From assembly GCA_021817355.1 (NCBI GenBank), contig JAKAVI010000119.1:1-16285 (forward strand): 16,285 nt of DNA, read 5' to 3'. The translations under genes were made by a program, and so were the position numbers. The stretch is from Pseudomonadota bacterium. Lineage in GTDB: Bacteria > Pseudomonadota > Alphaproteobacteria > Micropepsales > Micropepsaceae. Each line of letters opens with the position of its first letter. Within the stretch, counting starts at the first letter, position 1. Shown piece by piece: positions 7,632 to 14,627 of this stretch. The notes beneath the pieces are model-generated. The model was not told where the DNA came from, did no database searches, and was given only the letters and a program-made list of their open reading frames with translations.

Positions 7632-8729
7632 TTATTGCGCCTGTGCCCCATCCTTGGCGACAAAACCCTCCCAGCCGCTCATATATCTTACGAAGCTGGG
7701 GCTGAGGCCTTCCTCACGCAGATGCTGCTCGCTCACCGGCAGTGCGGGTGAGGTATAGCGCGGGTCATTCTGGATCCGGTAGGGCACGTCGTGGCGCAGG
7801 ATGGCGGCGCGGCCCATCAGTACGAAATCGCAGCCTGCCTCCAGCACGCCTGCCGCAGCGCGCGCACTCATGATCTTTCCGGCCGCACCGACGCGAACCT
7901 TGCCGCGGGGCAGATCGGTAAAGTAGCTCATCAGCGTCTGGCCCTTGAACTCAGCTTCTTCGGGCTCCTTGCCGACATCCCACAGCGAGAGATCGAGATA
8001 ATCGATCTTGCCCTGACGCAGCACTTCGGCGGCAAAGGCGCGCATTTCGGCAAGCTTGAGGCCGAAGCGTTCGGGGGATATGCGCAGGCCGAGCTGGAAA
8101 TCGGGACGACATCTGGTGCGAACGCCATCGATGATCTCGAAGATGAGGCGGGTGCGGTTTTCGAGGCTGCCACCATAAAGATCACTGCGCCGGTTGGTTC
8201 TGGGCGACAGGAACTGGGCGAGGAGATAGCCATGGGCACCATGGAGTTCGACGCCGTTGAAGCCCGCGGTCTGCGCCCGCAGCGCCGCCTTGATGAAGTC
8301 CTCGCGCACGGCCTCAACCTCGGCTGTGGTGAGGGCGCGGGCACCTTTTTCGGGATCATCGGAGGGGCAGAGCGGGGTCGCAACAAGCTCATGGGGCGAA
8401 CGGTTGCCGGCGTGATGCAGCTGTACCGCTGACACTGACCCATAGGAGGCGATGGCTTTGGCGAGACGGCTGAGGCCTTCAAGGTGCATGTCGGAGAAAA
8501 TGCCGAGCTGTCCGGCAAAGCCCTGCCCCTCCTTCTGCACATGGGCGGCGCAGGTCATGGTGAGGGCGAAGCCGCCCTTGGCGCGCATCGTTAGCCAGTG
8601 GAATTCCTCATCGGACAGTCGGCCATCGGCATGGCTTTGCTGGTTGGTCAAAGGCGCAAGCATGAAACGGTTCTTGAGGGCAGGACCGTGGGTGAGGGTG
8701 AGCGGTTCAAACAGGCGTGAAATCGACAT
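7632..8729 (-). CDS. NADH:flavin oxidoreductase, Old Yellow Enzyme family
   Basis: FMN-dependent TIM-barrel ene-reductase, expected to reduce activated C=C bonds (enones, nitro compounds) with NAD(P)H in the cytoplasm. Visible family marks are the N-terminal LKNRFMLAPLTN strand (residues 18-29), QLHHAGNRS (103-111), and the block HGAHGYLLAQFLSPRTNRRS with LYGGSLENR (163-193). In that block H163 and H166 bind the substrate's electron-withdrawing group and Y168 lies nearby. The C-terminal VLEAGCDFVLMGRAAI is the FMN phosphate region. 365 residues is normal for the single-domain form without an iron-sulfur domain. It lies 41 bases after the small GST gene and is probably cotranscribed with it. 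Substrate unknown. Confidence 0.94.
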   Translation of the reverse strand: MSISRLFEPLTLTHGPALKNRFMLAPLTNQQSHADGRLSDEEFHWLTMRAKGGFALTMTCAAHVQKEGQGFAGQLGIFSDMHLEGLSRLAKAIASYGSVSAVQLHHAGNRSPHELVATPLCPSDDPEKGARALTTAEVEAVREDFIKAALRAQTAGFNGVELHGAHGYLLAQFLSPRTNRRSDLYGGSLENRTRLIFEIIDGVRTRCRPDFQLGLRISPERFGLKLAEMRAFAAEVLRQGKIDYLDLSLWDVGKEPEEAEFKGQTLMSYFTDLPRGKVRVGAAGKIMSARAAAGVLEAGCDFVLMGRAAILRHDVPYRIQNDPRYTSPALPVSEQHLREEGLSPSFVRYMSGWEGFVAKDGAQAQ

Positions 8730-8770
8730 GGGGATCCATCAAGGGGTGAGTTGCAGAAGGGAATCTGGTT

Positions 8771-9391
8771 TCAGCGCAGGCTCTGGCGCGCAACTGCTGC
8801 ACGAAAGGCCGGTCGGCTCTCCAGACGTTGAAAGTAGCGGCTTGTGACCTCGCCCAACAGCGTGCCAAGGCCGATGGCGCGGGCGAGCAGCAGCGCATAA
8901 CCGACACTGATATCGGCGGTAGAAAAGCCCGCCGGGCAAAGAAACGCCGTGTTGGCGAGAGCGCTTTCAAGCGGGCACAGACGCGTGCGCAGGACCCTCT
9001 CATGGGCTGTGGCCACGGCTTCGTTCAGCCCTTCCTCGGGCGCAAAGAGGCGGTAGCGCAGGATGGTGGCGAGCGGTGGCATGAGGCTTGCCTCACCATA
9101 AAGCAGCCAGTTGAGCCACTGGGCATAGTCCTTGTCGCCGGGCGCGAAAGAAAATTCTCCCTTGCCATGAACGCTGTCCAGATATTGCAGGATGGCAATG
9201 GATTCGCTGAGCTCCGTGGTGCCGTCGACCAGATAGGGGACGGTGCCGAGCGGATTGATGGCAAGATAGTCGGGCGCGTGCTGGCGAGGCGGAAACTCCA
9301 TCACCTGCAGATCATAGGAAAGGCCCAGCTCTTCGAGGAACCAGAGGACGCGGAAGGAGCGGGCATGGGCGCAATGATAAAGGTGAAGCAT
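8771..9391 (-). CDS. Glutathione S-transferase
   Basis: Two-domain cytosolic GST of 206 residues, a usual length. The N-terminal domain starts MLHLYHCAHARSFRVLWFLE, with the active-site loop HARSFRV (S12 is the likely catalytic or GSH-activating residue). The cis-Pro loop is GTVPYLVDG (P52), followed by the GSH-binding ES pair in ELSESIAILQYL (E63, S64). The C-terminal domain contains FLCPAGFSTADISVGYALL with the conserved Asp capping box. The open frame extends to 9661, but the extra N-terminal part is Arg/Pro/Ser-rich non-family sequence that overlaps the end of the thiolase gene, so ATG 9391 is chosen. The ribosome binding site is poor. It lies between thiolase and flavin oxidoreductase genes on the same strand. 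Confidence 0.9.
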   Translation of the reverse strand: MLHLYHCAHARSFRVLWFLEELGLSYDLQVMEFPPRQHAPDYLAINPLGTVPYLVDGTTELSESIAILQYLDSVHGKGEFSFAPGDKDYAQWLNWLLYGEASLMPPLATILRYRLFAPEEGLNEAVATAHERVLRTRLCPLESALANTAFLCPAGFSTADISVGYALLLARAIGLGTLLGEVTSRYFQRLESRPAFRAAVARQSLR

Positions 9392-9516
9392 GGAACAGGC
9401 ACTGCTCCGCAAATGGCGTTTTCGATCCATTTTAGCGGCCCTCGCCGGACAAGTGAATGAGGAGAAGGTGCCTCTTCGCGCTGGCGTCCCCAGTAGGCAT
9501 GACGAGGATGTTTGCC

Positions 9517-9559
9517 GCCACCTGCGGGCGGCAGGTGCTGTCCTGCTGCCCGCAGTGGC
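9517..9559 (-). terminator. Long GC-rich hairpin between thiolase and GST genes
   Basis: CTGCGGGCGGCAGG (9522-9535) pairs with CCTGCTGCCCGCAG (9542-9555) over 14 bp with one G-T wobble and a 6-base loop. GCCA/TGGC extends it to 18 bp past one bulged C (9521). It lies about 53 bases after the thiolase stop. No T run follows on the minus strand. Competing smaller stems share its left arm (9513-9533 and 9519-9537). Confidence 0.55.
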
Positions 9560-9612
9560 CTGGCAAGGCCGGCCGCTTTGGTGGGAGTGATCGGGAGGTG
9601 GGATAGGGAGGC

Positions 9613-10851
9613 TCAGATCCGCTCGATGATGATCGCCGGAGCCATGCCGCCTGCGGCGCACATCGTCACCAGACCACGCTTGAGGTCGCGCCGCTCCAGT
9701 TCGTCGAGGATGGTGCCGATCAGGATCGAACCGGTGGCGCCGATGGGATGGCCAAGGGCAATGGCGCCGCCATTGACGTTGACCTTTTCGCGGTCGAGAT
9801 CAAGATCGCGCATGAATTTTTCGGCGACGACGGCAAAGGCCTCGTTGATTTCGAAGAGATCGATATCGTCGAGGGTGAGCCCGGCCTTCTCGAGCACCTT
9901 GCGGGCGGCCGGCACCGGTGCGTTCAGCATCAGCGTCGGACTGTCACCGGCATTGGCCATGGCAACGACGCGGGCCCGCGGCTTCAGGCCATGTTTTTTG
10001 GCGTAAGAGGGGGAAGCCAGAAGAACCGCTGCGGCTCCGTCTACGACGCCGGAGGAATTGCCGGCATGGTGGATGTACTCGATCTTGAGGTCTGGATAGA
10101 CCTGGCGGATCAGTCCCGCATAGGTGGTGCCTTTTTCATCAAGTGGCACCTCGGCCATCGCCGTGAAGGCGGGTTTGAGGGCAGCCAGCGCCTCCAGTGT
10201 GGTCTGCGGGCGGGGGAATTCGTCGCGGTCGAGCGCCAGCGTGCCATCCTCGTGATAGACCGGAACCAGGCTCTTGGCGAAACGGTTTTCGCGCATGGCG
10301 ATCTCGGCACGACGCTGGCTTTCGACGGAAAGCTCTTCGGTCGCGCGCCGCGAAATGCCTTCCATCGTGGCAATGGCATCGGCGCAGACGCCTTGATGAG
10401 ACTGTGGATGCAGGGCGCGCAGATGCAGGTTGCCCACATCCATCATTGGTGGCGTTTTGGGATCAGCGCTGGCGGCAGTGTAGCTCATCATTTCAGTGCC
10501 GCCCGCAACCACGAGATCTTCCATGCCTGCCATGATCTGGGCTGCTGCCATATTGACGGTGGTGATGCCCGAGCCGCAGAAGCGGTCGAGAGTGACGCCG
10601 CTGGCCTTGGTGTCGTAACCGGCATCAAGTGCAGCCATGCGGCCAAGATCACAGCTCTGCTTGCCGCGTTGTGAGGAGGTACCCCAGATCACGTCATCGA
10701 CTTCGGCGGTGTTGAGATGATTGCGCTCGGCAATCGCCTTCAGAACCGTTGCTGCCAGGCGCTGGGGATGAAGTTCGGTCAGTGCACCTTTGCCAACCTT
10801 GCCAATGCCGCGCGGAGTTCGGCAGGCATCGATGATCCATGCTTCGGACAT
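9613..10851 (-). CDS. Acetyl-CoA C-acyltransferase (thiolase)
   Basis: Thiolase that cleaves 3-ketoacyl-CoA to acetyl-CoA and a shortened acyl-CoA, or runs the reverse condensation; cytoplasmic. The catalytic set is complete: Cys92 in LDRFCGSG, the NEAF motif at 336-339, His368 in GGAIALGHPIGATG, and Cys398 in TMCAAGGMAPA. The N-terminus AWIIDACRTPRG and the length of 412 residues are typical of the FadA/AtoB group. ATG 10851 is preceded by AAGG at about nine bases, and a promoter-like element lies some 48-76 bases upstream. It heads the minus series with GST and flavin oxidoreductase genes, which points to catabolism of a compound finishing through beta-oxidation. It cannot be assigned to degradative or biosynthetic use from sequence alone. 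Confidence 0.95.
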   Translation of the reverse strand: MSEAWIIDACRTPRGIGKVGKGALTELHPQRLAATVLKAIAERNHLNTAEVDDVIWGTSSQRGKQSCDLGRMAALDAGYDTKASGVTLDRFCGSGITTVNMAAAQIMAGMEDLVVAGGTEMMSYTAASADPKTPPMMDVGNLHLRALHPQSHQGVCADAIATMEGISRRATEELSVESQRRAEIAMRENRFAKSLVPVYHEDGTLALDRDEFPRPQTTLEALAALKPAFTAMAEVPLDEKGTTYAGLIRQVYPDLKIEYIHHAGNSSGVVDGAAAVLLASPSYAKKHGLKPRARVVAMANAGDSPTLMLNAPVPAARKVLEKAGLTLDDIDLFEINEAFAVVAEKFMRDLDLDREKVNVNGGAIALGHPIGATGSILIGTILDELERRDLKRGLVTMCAAGGMAPAIIIERI

Positions 10852-10879
10852 ATCATTCGCCTTTATGTAGGAGGAATAA

Positions 10880-10892
10880 GCAATTTCATTGC
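10880..10892. promoter_or_regulatory. Small dyad overlapping the expected thiolase transcription start
   Basis: GCAAT-TTC-ATTGC is a perfect 5-bp inverted repeat with a 3-base centre. It falls just downstream of the candidate -10 box, where a repressor would block initiation. No regulator gene is nearby, so the binding protein is unknown. Confidence 0.3.
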
Positions 10893-10898
10893 GCGCCG

Positions 10899-10927
10899 AT
10901 CTAATCCGCAGCCATTTTAAAGGTCAA
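10899..10927 (-). promoter_or_regulatory. Candidate sigma70 promoter of the thiolase series
   Basis: On the minus strand a TTGACC -35 box (10927-10922) is followed after exactly 17 bases by TTAGAT (10904-10899) as a -10 box. The -35 matches the consensus at five of six positions, the -10 at only three. Its distance to the thiolase start is suitable. Confidence 0.4.
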
Positions 10928-11422
10928 GGTGTTTTGGCGCCTGACGCCGCGGCACAAGGGCTGAAAGCTGCAACCGGCAGAGGAGGCGGCGGAAGTAACT
11001 GCAGGCGGGTGGCGCCTGCTGCGTCCTTTGGGAGCTGCAACTAAGAAAATTTCACTTCTGAGCGAAGCCCGAGGTCTGCGCAATGGTGTATGACACCAGG
11101 CTTTGAGAGAAGCCATCAGCGAAGACGCAAGACCCGCGATGGCAATTTGACAGGCTCGAAAGCACTGGGTTGAAGGGAAGGCTTTGGTGTGCCTTCTCTT
11201 GCTCGCTCACCGATATGGGCGGGGTGAGGCCACAGGACGTGATTGCGGTAGCCGCTCGGGCGATCTGATACCGGCTTTGATGCCGCTCTGCGGTCAAAGC
11301 TTCGGTATCCCGTTCCCTCAACATGGAAAATTCCGCGCCCAGGCTCAAGAGGCGCCGAAAGTCACACGTCCTTTGCAAGCCGACGCGCTGTCCTGTCCTG
11401 GTCGGTTCCTTCGAACTGGAAT

Positions 11423-11650
11423 GTGAGCAATGGCGTCACGGCGTTGCCGATGAATTATTCCACGCGCCATTTTTTGATGAAAATGGCCATGATGTATGGC
11501 GTGATCGAATGCGAGGTTAACGCGGAAAATCTGAGTGCGCCCTGCAAGAAGACCGTGCCTGTCAAAGTCACTATGGCGAAGACTACGGCGAAGGACCGCG
11601 CGGATGCATTGCTGAAGGAGTTTGTTTTCAGCGTCAGTGGACTGGCCTAA
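11423..11650 (+). CDS. Possible small hypothetical protein, doubtful
   Basis: A 75-residue frame from GTG 11423, with an internal ATG at 11450. About seventy per cent of its codons end in G or C, as in real genes here, and the composition is protein-like with no low-complexity bias. Against it, there is no recognisable domain and no clear ribosome binding site, and the frame is open upstream to 11252 without an ATG, so this may be the tail of a broken gene. It converges on the Fic gene. Confidence 0.2.
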   Translation: MSNGVTALPMNYSTRHFLMKMAMMYGVIECEVNAENLSAPCKKTVPVKVTMAKTTAKDRADALLKEFVFSVSGLA

Positions 11651-11747
11651 CTCCCTGCTGGATATTCTGGCCCAAGATATTGCCGGTCGAGCTCGCCAAC
11701 CCTGCTCTGAGGCACGGCCAGAAGGTGGCGAGAGGCGGCGCTGCGCT

Positions 11748-13325
11748 TCACGCTTCCCCAAATGCCTCATCGTAGATCGCTTCGATGTTCTGTATCTCCT
11801 CATCCGTCAGCGCCGCGAATTCCTTCTCGCGCGCGCGGTTCGAGAGCTTGCCGTCGTTCTGGTTTAGGAAGCGGAAGAGCAGGTCGATGGTCCGCTCGGG
11901 CATGTCGATCATGCCTTCGATGCGTCTGCGGAAGTCATCGTAGCAGCGCAGGAAGTTTGTCTCATAGGGCAGGTCGTGTTCAATGGTCCGCTTGACGCAT
12001 TTATAGAGGAATTCGGCGTGCGGGGTGGCATCGAAGAAGCGGTAGAAGTCTCCGGTGTCATTCAGGACTTTGACGTTGAATTGTTCGGTGGGCTCCCAGC
12101 GGATGTGGGGCAGAAGCCGCTCCGAATAGGACTCCAGCGTCTCGTGATAGCTATCGATCTCGTCGAGGATCGCGGCCGAGACCGGGAACACGACGCCGGG
12201 CGGATTGTAGCCACGCTCGGCCAGGACGTGATGGATAAGATAGCGGTGCAGGCGGCCGTTGCCGTCCTCGAACGGATGGACATAGACAAAGCCGAAGGCG
12301 AGGATTGCCGCAGCAATGACGGCGTCGATTTGTTGCGCGGCGTTGCGGTCGAACGCGATCATGCCCTCGATCAGTGAGGGAAGGTCTTCCGGCCGGGCGC
12401 TGATATGGGCAGGCAGGGGGAGGCGAGCTTCACGGGCGTGTTCGCCGACAAAGCCGCCTTCGTCGCGGAAGCCGAGCTTGACGAAGCGGGCATCGCCGAT
12501 GACGATCTGTTGCAGGCGCAGCAGTTCGTTTTGATCGAGCGGCTGTTTACCGGCTTCGCCGATGGCACGGCCCCAGCGCTGGATGCGATCCTGCGGCGGG
12601 CTTTCGCCTTCAATCGCGTAGCTGGATTTGGAGTCTTTGAGCAGCAGGAAGGCGGCGGTGCGCGCGCGCACATCGCGCGGCAGGTTTGCGACAATGGCTT
12701 TGGCGCGTCGCGGCAGCTCCTCGGCGATGAAGTGATCGAGCGCTCTGGTGCGGAACACCAGCGGGCAGAATTCCGGAGTGCCGGGTAGGTTGTTGTGCAA
12801 CCGGTAGCGCGGTGCGGTCTCGCCTCCGGTGCCCCATTGCATTGCCGGGTTGAGCACCGGGACATATCGGCCGGTCTGCGCATTGGGCAGGCCGAGATTT
12901 GTGCCAGTCAGCCATTCATAGAGAAACCAGATACGCCTTGCGTAAGTGCCGGTCGGCTTGTCGCGCACGATCGCTTCGATCGGGGCCGGGCCGGTTTTGA
13001 GAAACAGGCGTTTGAGCACCGCAAGGTCGAGCCCCTCATTTTTGAGAGCGAAGGTCAGATGGCCTTCCAGGCTAGCGGCGGGCGCATGGCGCGGCGTCAT
13101 GATCCGCCAACCGTCGCGCATGAGTATGTGGTGATGGGCGCTAATGGCAGAGAGGGTACAGGGCAGCGGCACATCGAGGCCGTAGGCGCCGATCAGGGCG
13201 CTGTAGCCGGCGGGCGTCGCGGTTTCAGGAAGGCGTCTTTTCTGAAAAACGGCCACCGGTCCTGAAAACAGGTTTTTTTGGGATAAATCCATGAATATAG
13301 GCCTTATTGCTATCTTATCGGCCAT
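11748..13325 (-). CDS. Fic family protein (AMP-transferase type) with internal inhibitory motif
   Basis: Fic-domain enzyme expected to transfer AMP, or another phosphate-containing group, from a nucleotide to a hydroxyl of a target protein. The complete signature HPFEDGNGRLHR is at residues 350-361 (H350 catalytic base, N356 and R358 for the nucleotide phosphates). An inhibitory helix motif of the (S/T)xxxE(G/N) type, SYAIEG, is at 235-240 and precedes the Fic core, as in class II self-inhibited proteins, with E239 the expected blocking glutamate. The protein has 525 residues, well over the roughly 370 typical of class II. The first 200 residues form an extra N-terminal part, and about 110 residues follow the catalytic core region. 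Starts at ATG 13325 or 13292. No separate antitoxin gene is adjacent. Confidence 0.93.
   Translation of the reverse strand: MADKIAIRPIFMDLSQKNLFSGPVAVFQKRRLPETATPAGYSALIGAYGLDVPLPCTLSAISAHHHILMRDGWRIMTPRHAPAASLEGHLTFALKNEGLDLAVLKRLFLKTGPAPIEAIVRDKPTGTYARRIWFLYEWLTGTNLGLPNAQTGRYVPVLNPAMQWGTGGETAPRYRLHNNLPGTPEFCPLVFRTRALDHFIAEELPRRAKAIVANLPRDVRARTAAFLLLKDSKSSYAIEGESPPQDRIQRWGRAIGEAGKQPLDQNELLRLQQIVIGDARFVKLGFRDEGGFVGEHAREARLPLPAHISARPEDLPSLIEGMIAFDRNAAQQIDAVIAAAILAFGFVYVHPFEDGNGRLHRYLIHHVLAERGYNPPGVVFPVSAAILDEIDSYHETLESYSERLLPHIRWEPTEQFNVKVLNDTGDFYRFFDATPHAEFLYKCVKRTIEHDLPYETNFLRCYDDFRRRIEGMIDMPERTIDLLFRFLNQNDGKLSNRAREKEFAALTDEEIQNIEAIYDEAFGEA
13290..13310. repeat. Repeated box, copy 1 (at the Fic gene 5' end)
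   Basis: CATGAATAT-N6-TATTGC on the plus strand (GCAATA-N6-ATATTCATG in the gene's direction). Copy 2 has the same fifteen bases with a different N6, starting 49 bases further on. This copy includes the alternative start codon at 13292. Confidence 0.55.
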
Positions 13326-13619
13326 CTGCAGTCTTTATCATGAATATTGATTCTATTGCATGAAAAATAATGTAAGGCTGGGTTTGGGCACATTCTGCGG
13401 GGGTGGGATCGGACTCTCGCAAACCGCTCCCTGCTTCCTTCGGCAGAACCTCGGCCGAGCGGCTTCGATCGCTCATGCTTTTACGACTGTATGGGCCATT
13501 GACGAGCTTGGGCTCGTTTGGTGGGAGGACGTGCTCGATCGATTCCGGCGAAATCGGCCAGAGCAGATTCCCATTAATGTAAGTTATGTGAAAAAGTAGA
13601 GGCAGTGGTCGGTACTGAA
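13326..13619. other. Region upstream of the Fic gene, no confident gene
   Basis: Contains the second repeat box and presumably the Fic promoter. A plus-strand frame from 13360 to 13599 and a long minus-strand open frame exist, but neither has a ribosome binding site or recognisable features. It borders the transposase remnant and may include remains of that element. Confidence 0.4.
13339..13359. repeat. Repeated box, copy 2 (upstream of the Fic gene)
   Basis: Same CATGAATAT-N6-TATTGC pattern as copy 1, here with spacer TGATTC, 14 bases upstream of ATG 13325. The spacing of 49 bases is roughly 4.7 helical turns, so the two copies could be a paired operator or the result of a tandem duplication of the start region. 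Confidence 0.55.
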
Positions 13620-13778
13620 CTAGCGAAGGGCGGCTGCGGTTTTGCGAGCATCGAATGTACGAGTTGCAGCTTGACGCTCGTAAGCCTTCAGCTTTGAGAA
13701 GGCCATTTCGATGGGATTGAAGTCGGGACTATAGGGCGCAAGCTGAGGAAGCCTGGCTCCTTGAGCCTGGTGTGTATT
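13620..13778 (-). pseudogene. IS630-family transposase, C-terminal remnant
   Basis: On the minus strand the frame reads GARLPQLAPYSPDFNPIEMA, followed by FSKLKAYERQAATRTFDARK and a TAG stop at 13622-13620. The PYSPDFNPIE block is the C-terminal signature of IS630-type DDE transposases and contains the last catalytic acid (E of NPIE). Only about fifty residues remain, and an in-frame TGA (13781-13779) closes the frame just upstream, so the catalytic core and N-terminus are missing. A 7-bp direct repeat AGCCTGG with a 14-base period (13750 and 13764) lies at the broken end. No terminal inverted repeats were identified. It marks the border between the Fic gene and the lactonase/dehydrogenase module. 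Confidence 0.85.
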
Positions 13779-13780
13779 TC

Positions 13781-13811
13781 AATAAAACGGGGCTGTTACA
13801 AAGGGTGCCCC
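13781..13811 (-). terminator. Candidate terminator of the dehydrogenase operon
   Basis: In the minus direction GGGGC (13811-13807) and GCCCC (13793-13789) form a 5-bp stem with a 13-base loop, followed by GTTTTATT. It starts eight bases after the dehydrogenase stop. The stem is short, but position and T-rich tail fit. Confidence 0.4.
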
Positions 13812-13816
13812 ATAGG
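13807..13816. repeat. Inverted repeat flanking the dehydrogenase gene, 3' copy
   Basis: GCCCCATAGG is the exact reverse complement of CCTATGGGGC at 14628-14637, on the other side of the gene. Ten bases match, then similarity stops. Confidence 0.35.
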
Positions 13817-13818
13817 TC

Positions 13819-14619
13819 CTAGCGGGCGACGAGTCCGCCGTCGATGATAAGTTCGGTACCAGTGACGTAGCGCGACTCGTCGCTTGCGAGATAGAGTATG
13901 CCTGCAGCTACGTCATAAGGAGTGCCGGCAGTACCCAATGGTACGACGAGGGCACCTAGGGCTTCAGGGTCTCGCCCAATGAACTTTGAATTCTCGCCAT
14001 CCGGTCCGGTCCGGGGCATGCCCTCTAGCGTGTCGTAGATAGGGGTATGGATAACGCCCGGATGAACCGAATTGCAACGAATGTTGTCCTTTGCCGCTGC
14101 GCATTGCAGGGCCACGGACTTAGTTAGGGCTCGGACACCACCTTTGGCCGCAGAATAGGAAATGAGATTGGTTGTACCAACGATGGCTGCGGTAGAGGAA
14201 ATGTTGATAATTGAGCCGCCACCGCCCCGCCGCATCAGGGGCAGGGCGTTTTTGATTCCCAAAAATACGCCGTCGAGATTGACTGCCTGCTGGCGCCGCC
14301 AGTCCGAAAGAGAGAGTTGGGTGATGTCTCCCGCTATCACCATCCCGGCGTTATTGACCAGAATGTCCAAGCGGCCAAATGCACCCGCTATTGCCGTAAT
14401 GGCAGCGCTCCAGTTGTCCTCGTCGGTCACGTCCAGATGCTGAAAGAGCGCACGCCCGCCGGCGGCGCAGATCTGTGATGCGGCTAATGTTCCAGCATCG
14501 TCCTGGATATCAGCGAGAACAACCGCCGCCTCTTCCGCGGCAAAAAGTCTTGCGGTCTCGAGCCCTATACCACTCGCGGCGCCCGTAATCAGCGCCACCT
14601 TAGCTGCCAGTCGCGTCAT
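13819..14619 (-). CDS. Short-chain dehydrogenase/reductase (classical SDR)
   Basis: NAD(P)-dependent alcohol dehydrogenase or ketoreductase with Rossmann fold; cytoplasmic. The cofactor motif TGAASGIG is at residues 12-19, and an acid after the second strand (LADIQ, D37) favours NAD over NADP. NNAG is at 89-92, and the catalytic set is N114, S142, Y155 and K159 (YSAAK). The ending YVTGTELIIDGG is typical of classical SDRs. The length of 266 residues is normal. The start has AGGA eight bases upstream. It follows the lactonase-like gene by 26 bases on the same strand, so the two form an operon. In general pattern it resembles dehydrogenases of cyclic alcohols and diols, but the substrate is not determined. 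Confidence 0.94.
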   Translation of the reverse strand: MTRLAAKVALITGAASGIGLETARLFAAEEAAVVLADIQDDAGTLAASQICAAGGRALFQHLDVTDEDNWSAAITAIAGAFGRLDILVNNAGMVIAGDITQLSLSDWRRQQAVNLDGVFLGIKNALPLMRRGGGGSIINISSTAAIVGTTNLISYSAAKGGVRALTKSVALQCAAAKDNIRCNSVHPGVIHTPIYDTLEGMPRTGPDGENSKFIGRDPEALGALVVPLGTAGTPYDVAAGILYLASDESRYVTGTELIIDGGLVAR

Positions 14620-14627
14620 GGCTAATT

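Larger units (their letters stand above)
10852..11747. other. 896-base region without a confident gene
   Basis: Apart from the promoter and dyad next to the thiolase gene, this stretch holds a perfect 7-bp hairpin (GCAGGCG at 11001-11007, CGCCTGC at 11013-11019) and several overlapping short open frames on both strands. None of these resembles a known family. One plus-strand frame (open from 11252 to 11650) has a coding-like third-position bias and is listed separately with low confidence. The region may be decayed coding sequence. Confidence 0.55.

Noticed and set aside
7355..7705. 116-residue plus-strand open frame
   Set aside because: No ribosome binding site or domain, and it runs into the 3' end of the oxidoreductase gene on the other strand.
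7791..8432. 213-residue plus-strand open frame opposite the flavin oxidoreductase gene
   Set aside because: Antisense shadow; the minus-strand frame carries the Old Yellow Enzyme motifs.
9392..9661. N-terminal extension of the small GST frame (90 extra residues)
   Set aside because: Arg/Pro/Ser-rich, no resemblance to the family, overlaps the thiolase 3' end, and a normal GST start exists at 9391.
9748..10674. 308-residue plus-strand open frame opposite the thiolase gene
   Set aside because: It lies wholly antisense to a thiolase with all catalytic residues in place; long antisense frames are expected in GC-rich coding DNA.
11052..11378. 108-residue minus-strand open frame in the gene-poor region
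   Set aside because: No recognisable features and no supported start; it overlaps the plus-strand frame with the better codon pattern.
11345..11803. 152-residue minus-strand open frame
   Set aside because: Overlaps the Fic gene end and is rich in Arg/His/Gln as typical for a shifted frame of GC-rich DNA.
13360..13599. 79-residue plus-strand open frame upstream of the Fic gene
   Set aside because: Its ATG falls at the end of a repeat box and has no Shine-Dalgarno sequence; the translation matches nothing I recognise.
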